A DNA stretch of 64,000 nucleotides, taken from assembly GCF_000797495.1 (NCBI RefSeq), contig NZ_JTGN01000005.1:367107-431106 (forward strand), given 5' to 3'. Of the stretch, positions 42,577-50,874 are shown in pieces. A program made the translations under genes and the position numbers. The DNA comes from Robinsoniella peoriensis. Its GTDB lineage: Bacteria > Bacillota > Clostridia > Lachnospirales > Lachnospiraceae. Every line of letters starts with the position of its first letter. The first letter of the stretch is position 1. The notes beneath the pieces are model-generated. The model ran no database searches. It was given only the letters and a program-made list of their open reading frames with translations, and was not told the origin of the DNA.

Positions 42577-43584
42577 TTATTTCACTATATTTGCTGCCGG
42601 TGTCACCTTTTCTTTTATAGGCATTAAAAGATCTAACTGTAAATGTTCATCATCTTTATCGGGTTGTTCAATATGATTGTAGAAATTCAAGTGTTCCTCC
42701 AATAGGCCGCACATATGCTCCTGATCTTGCAAGTCACCTGCAAAATCATATCTTTCGTTTTTCATAATCCAATCAAGAAATGAATCCCACTCATTAAAAT
42801 TTCCAAAAGTAATCATATGAGCCGCATATAAGCCTCCGCAGAATTTCTTTTTTTCAAGTGGATCTGGTACTTCCATCTCATCAGGAATCGTTACCCAAGT
42901 CTCATAACCATGATAACCTGTTTCATCAACCGGATTAGGGTGATTAAAGCCATACAGTCTCAGATCCGGTTTTAATTTACACAAAGCACTTTCCTTTACA
43001 AACTTTTCAATTAAGAAGTTTGCATTTAATTCAGGTTCATCCCCAATACAACGAGCCGCAGCTACAGTAGCCGGAGGCAGATAGATAATGCGTACATCAT
43101 TGATTTTGGAGAGGCGCTCATCTGCTTTCTTTAATTTGTCTGCGGATTGTTCTTCTTTAAAATTAATACTAATAAGACTGAGAGACTCAATAGTCGCCAG
43201 CAGTGTATCATCCTGGGATATCAAATTCTTCAGTGGCAGCTCAGTCGACTTGCTGAGTTCTTCAACAAAATGATTTAGTATATCTCTAATTGTGGAAAGA
43301 GCTGTAATTTCTTCGTCTAATTCTTCCATGTTCTTCCGGAAAATTTCGATTGCCGCTACCGCATTTGTATTATTCAATATAATAGAAATTTGGCGGACAG
43401 GTATTCGCAGCTTACGCAATAGTATGATCTGTTTCATTCGGGTAACTGCATTATTATCATAGATACGGTAGGAATATCCTTCCCGCCGGGAACTGCTGAT
43501 TAATCCAACCTTTTCGTAATAGCGAAGCATTCTCGTTGAAATCCCCAAACTTCTGGATACTTGGCTTATTGTCATTTCCTCCAT
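42577..43584 (-). CDS. MerR-family regulator with GyrI-like effector domain
   Basis: A 335-residue protein. The N-terminal MerR HTH is MTISQVSRSLGISTRMLRYYEKVGLI, then SYRIYDNNAV and a long dimerisation helix to about residue 125. The C-terminal 200 residues form a GyrI-like effector-binding domain (VRIIYLPPATVAAARCIG, GYETWVTIPDEMEV, YAAHMITFGNFNEW), similar to BmrR-type multidrug sensors. AAGGAGG lies 6-7 nt before the ATG. It has a classical MerR promoter upstream, so it is probably autoactivated. It converges on DUF3795. Confidence 0.9.
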   Translation of the reverse strand: MEEMTISQVSRSLGISTRMLRYYEKVGLISSSRREGYSYRIYDNNAVTRMKQIILLRKLRIPVRQISIILNNTNAVAAIEIFRKNMEELDEEITALSTIRDILNHFVEELSKSTELPLKNLISQDDTLLATIESLSLISINFKEEQSADKLKKADERLSKINDVRIIYLPPATVAAARCIGDEPELNANFLIEKFVKESALCKLKPDLRLYGFNHPNPVDETGYHGYETWVTIPDEMEVPDPLEKKKFCGGLYAAHMITFGNFNEWDSFLDWIMKNERYDFAGDLQDQEHMCGLLEEHLNFYNHIEQPDKDDEHLQLDLLMPIKEKVTPAANIVK

Positions 43585-43621
43585 TTTATACCTCCTTATT
43601 ATATCTCATGTTATAGTTTAT

Positions 43622-43652
43622 ATTTTAAACTGCGACACGGTGTCAAAGTCAA
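43622..43652 (-). promoter_or_regulatory. MerR-type promoter with 19-bp spacer and dyad
   Basis: On the minus strand: TTGACT, a 19-bp spacer that holds the perfect dyad GACACCGTGTC, and TAAAAT. An over-long spacer with the operator between -35 and -10 is the hallmark of MerR-activated promoters. It drives the MerR gene itself. Confidence 0.75.
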
Positions 43653-43739
43653 GTAAAATAAGTATCTGACTCAGATGAACATTCCTTCCCATGAAATTTG
43701 GCATTGAAAACAGAAAAACGGTTATATTTCACTCTTTTT

Positions 43740-44348
43740 CTAAAATTCCTCTTTGATACATTCCAAAAATATCCTTGCTAAAAGGGGATCGAACTGGATT
43801 CCCGCATTTTTTTCTATCTCCGTACAGGCGTACTCTTTTGTTCTATTTTGATTATTAACATCGTTAGCCACTGCATCATAACTGTCTGCAATACAGCATA
43901 TCCGGGCTTCCAACGGGATTTCCTCACACCGAAGGCCATCGGGATACCCTTTTCCGTCCCAGCGTTCATGATGGTATTCTGCCATAGCCCACACCGTATT
44001 CTCATATTTCTCCTGGTCTTTTTTTAACATACAGACCGCAATGTCTCCGCCGTATTCGGCATGATTATGGATCATAGAACGCTCTTTTTGTGTCAGGGGA
44101 GCCTTTTTACAAAGTATTTCTCCTGGTATTAATATTTTACCTGCATCGTGATAGAGGGCACCTAAACGAACGGCTTCTATAGAAAGTTCTCTTGCAGCCT
44201 GCGCATACGTCTGGGCAGAACACATTTTTACAAACAGGGCACAAGCGTACTTTGCAGTAAGACCTTGATGAATATAAAGATCTTTCGGCAAATTTAAATA
44301 AAGCCTTTTGAAAATTTCCTGCACATTATTTTGTTTTAATCTTTGCAT
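43740..44348 (-). CDS. HD-GYP-type phosphohydrolase
   Basis: A 202-residue protein with an HD domain of the HD-GYP subclass: GALYHDAGKILIP (HD pair), MIHNHAEYGGDI, and the diagnostic EYHHERWDGKGYPDGL. ICCIADSYDA is the usual closing metal motif. HD-GYP proteins typically hydrolyse cyclic di-GMP, but this one has no sensor domain, so the substrate and signal are unknown. GGAGGG lies before the ATG. Its start faces the left repeat of the integrase segment, 150 bp away, so it would receive the outward promoter if that segment inverted. It has its own TATAAT-like -10 in that gap. Confidence 0.85.
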   Translation of the reverse strand: MQRLKQNNVQEIFKRLYLNLPKDLYIHQGLTAKYACALFVKMCSAQTYAQAARELSIEAVRLGALYHDAGKILIPGEILCKKAPLTQKERSMIHNHAEYGGDIAVCMLKKDQEKYENTVWAMAEYHHERWDGKGYPDGLRCEEIPLEARICCIADSYDAVANDVNNQNRTKEYACTEIEKNAGIQFDPLLARIFLECIKEEF

Positions 44349-44498
44349 AATTTTCCCTCCTTCACCAGACTGCGATTCGTATACAAGAGGCGGCTAAAAA
44401 TAATTTAAAATCCGGGAAAATTTTCCTGTATATTTCTCCACTGCTTCTGTTATATTATATCTTTATGATATTAACAAATCATGATATCCGGCTTATCT

Positions 44499-44523
44499 TT
44501 CGCAAAATACTTTATTTTACGAA
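44499..44523 (+). repeat. Recombination core-like palindrome, left
   Basis: TTCGCAAAA, TACTTTA, TTTTACGAA: two 9-bp inverted half-sites with one mismatch, around a 7-bp centre. This is the layout of a tyrosine recombinase core site. It matches 45954-45978 in inverted orientation. Confidence 0.55.
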
Positions 44524-44570
44524 AATAACCTTTTTCCCCTTTTCCTATCACCGTTCCCAGCAGCGATCCT

Positions 44571-44590
44571 GACGGCTTATGACGGCTTAT
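44571..44590. repeat. Arm-type repeat pair, left (2 x GACGGCTTAT)
   Basis: Two perfect tandem copies of GACGGCTTAT, 4 bp after the integrase stop codon. They recur at 45753-45773, so the repeats bracket the integrase gene. They resemble the direct arm-binding repeats of Tn916-type integrases (by layout only). Confidence 0.6.
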
Positions 44591-44594
44591 ATTT

Positions 44595-45728
44595 TTATGC
44601 TGTAAGACGATTCAGCTTTAACATGGATTTTTGAATATGCTGTTTTGTAGAGTGTCCATACCATTCCAGGGTGATCTTTGCGGAACTATGTCCCAGAATC
44701 TCTTTCAATGCCTGGATATCCCCGTTTTTTTCAATAAACCTTGTGGCAAACGTATGCCGCAGTGTATGAAAGTGAATGCCCTGAAGCCCGATTGATTCAG
44801 TTACCCTGGTCAGATGATATTGTAATACTCTGGGATCCATCGCTTTTCTGCCTGCCCCAAAGATATAATCACTCCCCAGGGCTTGGTTATCTTTTTTGAA
44901 CTGAACCAGTATCTTCACCAGAAAACGGGGGAGGGGAATAAATCGTCTGGATGAGTCTGACTTTGTTTCCGTCAGGAGCAGTTTCGTCTTCTGTTTCTGC
45001 TGATGATACAGCGAGACTCTTTGAATACTGTGTGATACATGAATTCCCCCGGTCAGCGGATCAAAATCCTGCCAGGTATAGCCACAGCATTCCCCTACCC
45101 TGCTGCCGCTGTAAAGAGCCAATAACACTGCCAAATCCTTTGATTTTTTATCATCCAGTTTCTCTTCTATCCGCTTCTGTTCATTCAATGTCATAAATCT
45201 CGGTTTTTTCCGCTTATATTTTTTCTTTTTATAGGGTAAAAGCGGAAGACCCGATATCAGTTTTCTATCCCGGGCGCTGCACAGAGCTGCCATAAAACGT
45301 TTACAGATATTTTGTGCAGTAGCTGTTGTAATATTTTTATCAAGAATAGCATTGTAAACAATCTCCATTGTTTTGTTATTCATATTCTTCAATTTAATTT
45401 TACCAGCCGATGGAAGTATATGACGCTCTACCTGGCCTCTGTACACCGCGTAAGTAGAATACTTTACCTCTGGCTTAATTACTGCTTCCAGCCAAAACTC
45501 CAGCCATGCACCTATTGATCCGTCCCGGTAAATTTCTTCAGACCTGTCAATCGTTTTTGCCAGCGTCCTGTCCGCTTTGCAAATCTCCAGTTTTTTCTTA
45601 ACCTCTGTATAGGTCTTTCCATATATATAAGAAAAAGCAGTCCTGCCGTTAGGCTTCCTTCCTATTACATATCTGCCTTCCCACCTGCCATCCTTCCGTT
45701 TATAGATATTCTCTCCTCGTCTTGCCAT
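44595..45728 (-). CDS. Tyrosine recombinase/integrase (Tn916-type arrangement)
   Basis: About 377 residues. An N-terminal arm-binding-like domain (MARRGENIYKRKDGRWEGRYV) is followed by a SAM-like core-binding domain (residues 75-180) and a catalytic domain. Catalytic residues: Arg in YSGSRVGECCGYTW, HTLRHTFATRF (His and Arg), a later His in LGHSSAKITLEWYGHS and the nucleophile Tyr in the same segment (EWYGH). All look intact. AAGGAG lies 10 nt before the ATG at 45728; the GTG at 45737 is too close. No excisionase, relaxase or phage gene is nearby, so it is a solitary integrase bracketed by repeats. Confidence 0.92.
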   Translation of the reverse strand: MARRGENIYKRKDGRWEGRYVIGRKPNGRTAFSYIYGKTYTEVKKKLEICKADRTLAKTIDRSEEIYRDGSIGAWLEFWLEAVIKPEVKYSTYAVYRGQVERHILPSAGKIKLKNMNNKTMEIVYNAILDKNITTATAQNICKRFMAALCSARDRKLISGLPLLPYKKKKYKRKKPRFMTLNEQKRIEEKLDDKKSKDLAVLLALYSGSRVGECCGYTWQDFDPLTGGIHVSHSIQRVSLYHQQKQKTKLLLTETKSDSSRRFIPLPRFLVKILVQFKKDNQALGSDYIFGAGRKAMDPRVLQYHLTRVTESIGLQGIHFHTLRHTFATRFIEKNGDIQALKEILGHSSAKITLEWYGHSTKQHIQKSMLKLNRLTA

Positions 45729-45752
45729 GCTGTTCACTCTCCTTCTAAATTT

Positions 45753-45773
45753 GACGGCTTATCTGACGGCTTA
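45753..45773. repeat. Arm-type repeat pair, right (2 x GACGGCTTA)
   Basis: GACGGCTTAT at 45753 and GACGGCTTA at 45765, in the same orientation as the left pair. They lie 25-45 bp upstream of the integrase start, so they could also control its transcription. Confidence 0.6.
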
Positions 45774-45881
45774 AAAATTCCACCCCGTACTCTACAATAC
45801 AGAACTTTTTGGACAAATGCTTCAAAGAACTTTATTATTTCACAAATTCTTTCATAAATATTGAGAAAAATCTACATAGTA

Positions 45882-45910
45882 TTGACAATTATATCCAATT
45901 ATGGTAGACT
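45882..45910 (+). promoter_or_regulatory. Outward-facing SigA-type promoter inside the integrase segment
   Basis: TTGACA (45882-45887, perfect), a 17-bp spacer and TAGACT (45905-45910). It points right, across the core-like palindrome at 45954, towards the DUF1801 gene at 46167. The rest of the gap 45738-46157 shows no gene. Confidence 0.6.
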
Positions 45911-45953
45911 CATGCCATAATTTAAGTTGTTTTTAACAAGATTTTTATTCAAT

Positions 45954-45978
45954 ATCATAAAATAAAGTATTTTACGAA
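45954..45978 (-). repeat. Recombination core-like palindrome, right
   Basis: ATCATAAAA, TAAAGTA, TTTTACGAA on the plus strand: the reverse complement of the left core site except for a few outer bases. The 7-bp centre is exactly reversed, so recombination between the two would invert 44523-45954. Confidence 0.55.
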
Positions 45979-46166
45979 CGGCAAATAGGCTACAGGCTAT
46001 TTCAGCGGTTCTTTTTTTGAGTATCCCTTTCCCTTGACATAAGTCCATAACTATAATACGATGAAACCATCAAAATAACTAAAAACCTTTCAAAAACCAC
46101 TCAATATAAATAAACCGTCCAAACCTCAAATGGAAATGAAAAGGAAAAGTAAGGAGAATGCAGACC

Positions 46167-46550
46167 ATGACTACCGAAATTACAACCATTGACAGCTACA
46201 TTAGCCAGTACACGCCAGAGATTCAAGAGATATTAAATATCATAAGAAACCACATTAGGGAGTGTGCCCCTGACGCAGCCGAAAAAATCAGCTGGGGTAT
46301 GCCAACCTTTACTTATCACGGTAATCTGGTGCACTTTGCCGCTAATAAACATCATTTAGGATTTTATCCCGGTGAGAATGGCGTTGCATGCTTTAAGCAA
46401 AAATTGACAAAATACAAGTGCAGTAAGGGAGCAATTCAATTTCCATATGCTGAACCATTGCCTCTTGACCTTATAAAAGAGATTGTTGCATTCCGGTTAA
46501 AGGAAAATATGCAGATATATGAAGAAAAGTTAAAGAAAAAATCTAAATGA
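46167..46550 (+). CDS. DUF1801 (YdhG-like iron chaperone fold) protein
   Basis: About 127 residues: TTIDSYISQYTPEIQEILNI, ISWGMPTFTYHGNLVHFAANKHHLGFYP and IQFPYAEPLPLDLIKEIVAFRL, the complete DUF1801/YdhG pattern. AAGGAG is 10 nt before the ATG at 46167 and only 1 nt before the alternative ATG at 46158. It is a single gene behind the outward promoter of the integrase segment and in front of a terminator. The family is called frataxin-like, but its role in Firmicutes is not established. Confidence 0.87.
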   Translation: MTTEITTIDSYISQYTPEIQEILNIIRNHIRECAPDAAEKISWGMPTFTYHGNLVHFAANKHHLGFYPGENGVACFKQKLTKYKCSKGAIQFPYAEPLPLDLIKEIVAFRLKENMQIYEEKLKKKSK

Positions 46551-46584
46551 CACTGCATTTAATCATTTGTTTGACAGTGGATAT

Positions 46585-46649
46585 AAAAAAGGCGCTGACC
46601 AATGACGACAAAGACTTTCATACTTCGTCATCAGGCAGCGCCCTTTTTT
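46585..46649. terminator. Bidirectional terminator
   Basis: AAAAAAGGCGCTG (46585) pairs with CAGCGCCCTTTTTT (to 46649). An inner stem ATGACGA with TCGTCAT extends it. It serves the DUF1801 gene and the convergent FucU-like gene. Confidence 0.9.
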
Positions 46650-46657
46650 ATAATTAT

Positions 46658-47098
46658 TTACTCCACAACCACACCTTTTTGCAGCATTACATTTGCATAA
46701 AGCGCTTTTTCACTTGTAGTAATGATCGCATAGACTTTCTTAGCCTCTTCATAGAATGCGAACCGTTCGATATTACCAACTGCGTTCTCGCCTCTTTCAT
46801 CATACTTTGCAACGATTTCTTTGTATGTATCCCAGATTGGTGTCTCTACATTGTCTCCAGCCATTACTTCCATAAGATTAACCGGCTGTTCCACATAGGT
46901 ATCCAATGGCATTACCTTTAAAATGGCATCTAATATTTCAGGTACCCCATGTCCGTCACAGCGGATAACTATTGCATCTTTTCCCATGGATTCTGCCGGG
47001 AAATTGCCATCTGAAATGATGATTCTGTCACTGTGTCCCATTTCACATAAAACTTTTAATAATTGAGGTGATAATATCTGTGGTATTCCTTTTAACAT
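46658..47098 (-). CDS. fucU: RbsD/FucU-family sugar mutarotase (L-fucose mutarotase-like)
   Basis: A 146-residue protein with the RbsD/FucU fold: MLKGIPQILSPQLLKVLCEMGHSDRIIISDGNFP (the catalytic His is in GHSD) and the closing AIITTSEKALYANVMLQKGVV. The length and the start MLKGIP favour FucU over RbsD. It interconverts sugar anomers so that the transporter or next enzyme gets the right form. It is the last gene of the operon AKR-KdgT-FucU, 3 bp after the KdgT gene. The actual sugar is not certain, since no fucose isomerase or fuculose kinase is nearby. Confidence 0.87.
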   Translation of the reverse strand: MLKGIPQILSPQLLKVLCEMGHSDRIIISDGNFPAESMGKDAIVIRCDGHGVPEILDAILKVMPLDTYVEQPVNLMEVMAGDNVETPIWDTYKEIVAKYDERGENAVGNIERFAFYEEAKKVYAIITTSEKALYANVMLQKGVVVE

Positions 47099-47101
47099 AA
47101 T

Positions 47102-48043
47102 TTAATGTCCTCCAACTTTTCTTTTATTTGCATAGATGCCGGTTAGAATCGGTACTACTACTGCACTGATAACAACAACTGCCGCAATCTGGGTTGCCGC
47201 TGTTTCAGCATATGGTTTCCAGGCAGGATCCACAAGGGCAATCGCCGCCGGCACTCCGATAGCATTGGCACCGGTGGCACAGGCTGCAAGCCCCGCATAT
47301 CCCGGACGGCCTGCAATTAATTTATCGCATAGCACGGTAAATGCCCCGCCAATCCCCAGAACGATGACACTTAATAGTATGCCTTCTATTCCGGCACTGG
47401 CTGCATTTTTCAAATCAATGCCCGCACCCAGGGTAAATCCTATAAATGGCAGCAGCAGCTGTATTCCGGGCTTTAGAAATTCCCTTATCGTTTTACTGAT
47501 ATTTCCAACTAATATTCCCATCAGCAGGGGGATTACCGTAGCGATCAGCGAGATCGCTGAAAAACTGGCTGACCCCGATACGCCCAGAACAATTAAGGTA
47601 AGAAATGGGCCATTGGTCAATGAAAGGGGGCCCACTACTGCTGCATCCGCTTCATCTCCATAGGCCGCAGCCAGAGAGAGGTAAATGCTTCCGTTAATAT
47701 TTGTAATGGCACAAACTAGTGCCAATAATGAAACTCCAAATATGCCTTCGTTTCCCACAAGCCTTCCGATCAGCAAAATACTCAGGAAACCAAGCAGAAA
47801 TTTGGATACCAGAAGCGCTGCACTCCGTCTTGCCACCAGACCCAATTTTTTCATCTGAAGCTGGCTCCCAAGGCACAATAGCTGCACGCCCATAATGGTA
47901 ATTGCTCCTTCCGCAGAGAAGACAGCGGTTGTAAATGATCCGATTTCTAAGATATCCGGGAAAAAAGAGTGAATGATTATCCCCATAAACATAGGGATAA
48001 TCATTAATCCTGCCGGTACTTTTTTTAATACCTTCCATATCAT
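47102..48043 (-). CDS. KdgT-family 2-keto-3-deoxygluconate-type permease
   Basis: A 313-residue membrane protein with about ten helices. It begins MIWKVLKKVPAGLMIIPMFMG, the KdgT signature, and contains FTLGAGIDLKNAASAG and CATGANAIGVPAAIALVDP. KdgT proteins import 2-keto-3-deoxygluconate with protons. In an operon with a kinase, AKR and mutarotase, this member may import another sugar or acid. No strong ribosome binding site precedes the ATG, which is only 3 bp after the AKR stop codon, so translation is probably coupled. Confidence 0.88.
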   Translation of the reverse strand: MIWKVLKKVPAGLMIIPMFMGIIIHSFFPDILEIGSFTTAVFSAEGAITIMGVQLLCLGSQLQMKKLGLVARRSAALLVSKFLLGFLSILLIGRLVGNEGIFGVSLLALVCAITNINGSIYLSLAAAYGDEADAAVVGPLSLTNGPFLTLIVLGVSGSASFSAISLIATVIPLLMGILVGNISKTIREFLKPGIQLLLPFIGFTLGAGIDLKNAASAGIEGILLSVIVLGIGGAFTVLCDKLIAGRPGYAGLAACATGANAIGVPAAIALVDPAWKPYAETAATQIAAVVVISAVVVPILTGIYANKRKVGGH

Positions 48044-48046
48044 ATA

Positions 48047-49054
48047 TTATTTTACGATAAATCCGTCTTCATCCCATAAGTCATGCCAGTCATTGGCACC
48101 TTCCCATAAGAATACCTGACCTTTTACCAATCTGTTATTTCTCTCTAAAGTCGCAATAGACGCCATTTCTTCTTCGGTTAACGGATCTTCCGTTGTAAGT
48201 TTTAAATTGCTTACATATTCTGCTTCATGAATGGAGAATGGAATCGGAATCTGTCCTCTTTGTACGGCCCATTTCAGTGCGATAACCGCAGGATGACAAT
48301 TGTGAGCTTTGGCAATGGAAACCATTTCCGGAGTCTGGATATCCGCGATATCTTCCGGACACATGTCTCTTTCCGGTCTTGTTGGGGAACCGATGGGCAT
48401 AAAGCCAATTGGCTGAATATCATGAGCTGTCAGGTAGTCAAATAACTTCTGTTGCTGGAAGCATGGATGCAATTCCATTTCACATGCAACCGGTTTGATT
48501 CTTAGTTTTGGCAGTACCGCCTCTAATTTCGGAATTGTCATATTGGAGATACCGATGCTTTTGATTAATCCCTTTTCTACTAATTCTTCACATCTCTGAT
48601 AAGTAGCCACAAATTCTTCAACACTGAATGGTTTGGAATCCGGATTACGGGAATCTACGTCACAGTGTGGTGCATGGTAATTCGGAAATGGCCAGTGGAT
48701 AAAGAATAAATCCACATATTCACACTGTAAATCTGCAATACTCTTTCTGCAGGACTCCTCCACTCTCTCATGCATGTCATTCCATACTTTTGTCATTATG
48801 TAAAGATCTTTACGTTCTACCACACCCTCATCCATTGCATCTTTAAATACTTTTCCAATTTGATCTTCATTTCCATAGCAAGCTGCACAGTCAAACATAC
48901 GGTATCCGCAGCGGATTGCTCCCGCAACTGCTGCTGAAACCTGCTCAGCAGTAAAACGGTCGGAACCAAAGGTACCCATTCCGATGCAGGGAATTTCTTC
49001 ACCTGTATAAAGTTTTCTTTTTGGCACGATAGCCGGATTAATAAAATTACTCAT
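48047..49054 (-). CDS. Aldo/keto reductase
   Basis: A 335-residue (beta/alpha)8 NADPH-type reductase. Catalytic Asp and Tyr are in YRMFDCAACYGNEDQIG, Lys in LYIMTKVWND and His in DLFFIHWPFPNYH, making the full AKR tetrad. IGISNMTIPKLEAVL is also typical. GGAGG lies 7 nt before the ATG. It is 107 bp after the xylulokinase-type gene and just upstream of the permease. In this context it probably reduces or oxidises a sugar or sugar alcohol before phosphorylation. Confidence 0.9.
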   Translation of the reverse strand: MSNFINPAIVPKRKLYTGEEIPCIGMGTFGSDRFTAEQVSAAVAGAIRCGYRMFDCAACYGNEDQIGKVFKDAMDEGVVERKDLYIMTKVWNDMHERVEESCRKSIADLQCEYVDLFFIHWPFPNYHAPHCDVDSRNPDSKPFSVEEFVATYQRCEELVEKGLIKSIGISNMTIPKLEAVLPKLRIKPVACEMELHPCFQQQKLFDYLTAHDIQPIGFMPIGSPTRPERDMCPEDIADIQTPEMVSIAKAHNCHPAVIALKWAVQRGQIPIPFSIHEAEYVSNLKLTTEDPLTEEEMASIATLERNNRLVKGQVFLWEGANDWHDLWDEDGFIVK

Positions 49055-49161
49055 GTTTGTTTCCTCCTATTTATAATTATTTTTTTATTGATAAGTTAAT
49101 AAATCTGTATCATACATATCTCAGTTTATAAAGATTTGTATTTCCCTGATCTCCCGGTTCA

Positions 49162-50673
49162 TTATATTTTTTTCATCAGACCTTTCAGGCTCTCATATAA
49201 TTCCAGGTATGTTTCATAGTTTTTCCGGTAAAGCCGGTGCTTTTCCATATCCGGCTCATGCCGTCTGGTAACTTTGACCGTCAACTGTACCGCTTCTTCA
49301 AAATCTTTGTATACGCCGACTCCCACACCGGCGAGAATCACTGCTCCCAGTGTGGTTGCCGTATCAGAGGACGGAACTACAATCGGCTTTCCTGTAATGT
49401 CCGACTTTATCTGGGTCCACAGCAGTGAATTTGCCGAGCCTCCCATTGCTCTTAGTTCTTCCACCTTTGCCCCGGTGTCTTCTGCAATATCCAGGTTATG
49501 CTTTAAAGAAAAAGCAACGCCTTCCATAGCCGCCCTGACCATATGCCCTTTTGTTTTATTAAAGTCCAGGCCATAATAAACACCTTTTGCATTTGGATCC
49601 CATATCGGGGATCGTTCACCAGCCATATAAGGCAGGAATACTACACCGTCGCTTCCGGGTGATACCGATTCCGCAATCTCATTTAGCTGCACCAGTGATG
49701 GTTTACCGACTCTCTCTGCAATTTCCCGTTCATAATCAGCGAATTCCTTTTCAAACCATCGCATGACACCGCCGCCGCCAACGGTTCCTCCCTGTAAAAG
49801 CCACTGTCCGGGAACTACATGGGCACCCATTATTAACCGGGGATCTGCTGCATACTCTTCCATACAGATGCTCATTCCACCTGCCTGACCACCCTGTTCC
49901 TGGGTTTCTCCAACGTGGATAACTCCGGCACCAAGTGTTCCGCACGCAGCGTCGAGTCCCCCTGCAACTACCGGAGTCCCCACAGCCAGCCCGGTTTCTT
50001 GTGCTGCACCTGGGGTTACGGTCCCAACTACCTGATGGCAGGGTACCAGTTCCGGCAGAAAACTTCTGGGAATGCCCATTTTTTCACACATATCATCGTT
50101 CCAGCAGCCATTTCTCATGTCGAAGCAATGCACCCCATACCCCTGTGACAGGTCATGGCTTAATACATCCGTTAACCGGTATGCAATAAATGCATTTGAC
50201 TGAAGAATCTTGTCAATCTTTTTATACATTTCCGGAAGGTGCTCTTTATACCATAGAATTTTTGCTGTGGTATAAGATGGCTGCAGTGAATTCCCTGTGA
50301 GTGCGAATATATTCTCTTCTCCGATTTCGCTGTTGATTCTGTCACAGATATCCTGCGCCCTTGTATCCATCCAGATCGGAGTATTTGCAAGCACATTACC
50401 CTCTTTATCAATTGGAATTGCCGACCAGCTTTGACCGTCGATTCCAACGCCTGCAATATCTGCAGCATCTATATGATTCATTTTTAATAATGATCTAATC
50501 GTGCCGCATACAGCTTTCCACCATTCGTCCGGATTTTGCTCTGCCCAGCCGGGCTGTGGATAATAGACCGGATATTCACCGGTACCGGATGCAATTACCG
50601 AGCCGTTTTTTTCAAACACTGCTATCTTGCAGGCACTCGTACCGATATCGATTCCTAATAATAATTGTCCCAT
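49162..50673 (-). CDS. xylB: Xylulokinase-type FGGY kinase
   Basis: A 503-residue kinase: MGQLLLGIDIGTSACKIAVF (phosphate loop), GWAEQNPDEWW, GVGIDGQSWSAIPID, IWMDTRAQ, VVAGGLDAACGTLGAG, FLPYMAGERSPIWDPNAKG and LRAMGGSANSLLWTQIKSDI. The WAEQNPDEWW and GERSPIWD motifs are those of xylulokinases, so D-xylulose is a reasonable guess, but not proven. GGAGGT lies before the ATG. It is the first gene of the operon that also encodes the AKR, the permease and the mutarotase, and it is divergent from the AraC regulator. Confidence 0.9.
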   Translation of the reverse strand: MGQLLLGIDIGTSACKIAVFEKNGSVIASGTGEYPVYYPQPGWAEQNPDEWWKAVCGTIRSLLKMNHIDAADIAGVGIDGQSWSAIPIDKEGNVLANTPIWMDTRAQDICDRINSEIGEENIFALTGNSLQPSYTTAKILWYKEHLPEMYKKIDKILQSNAFIAYRLTDVLSHDLSQGYGVHCFDMRNGCWNDDMCEKMGIPRSFLPELVPCHQVVGTVTPGAAQETGLAVGTPVVAGGLDAACGTLGAGVIHVGETQEQGGQAGGMSICMEEYAADPRLIMGAHVVPGQWLLQGGTVGGGGVMRWFEKEFADYEREIAERVGKPSLVQLNEIAESVSPGSDGVVFLPYMAGERSPIWDPNAKGVYYGLDFNKTKGHMVRAAMEGVAFSLKHNLDIAEDTGAKVEELRAMGGSANSLLWTQIKSDITGKPIVVPSSDTATTLGAVILAGVGVGVYKDFEEAVQLTVKVTRRHEPDMEKHRLYRKNYETYLELYESLKGLMKKI

Positions 50674-50814
50674 ATATGACCTCCTGGCGGCTGACTATGC
50701 CGCTATTGTCTGGTATTCCCAACGCCTTTTCTTATATTATAGATTTTTTTAATATTAATACAAGAGATTAAATTGACAGAACAAACCAATATATGTCGCA
50801 TTATCGAATATTTC

Positions 50815-50843
50815 TTGACTTTCGAATATCGAACTGGTACGAT
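50815..50843 (+). promoter_or_regulatory. Promoter of the AraC gene with a palindrome in the spacer
   Basis: TTGACT (50815), 17 bp, TACGAT (50838-50843). The spacer contains the palindrome TTCGAATATCGAA, and TATCGAATA recurs just upstream, so binding there would block RNA polymerase. Confidence 0.55.
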
Positions 50844-50874
50844 GAAGAAAAAAGAAGCTGGTTGGATACGAATT

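Noticed and set aside
44499-45978. Complete integrative element (ICE or prophage) around the integrase
   Set aside because: No relaxase, replication, excisionase or phage gene lies nearby, and the two core-like sites are inverted, not direct, so a simple attL/attR pair does not fit.
46030-46070. Second promoter (TTGACA with TATAAT) before the DUF1801 gene
   Set aside because: The spacing is only 12 bp, too short for SigA. The promoter at 45882-45910 has 17 bp.
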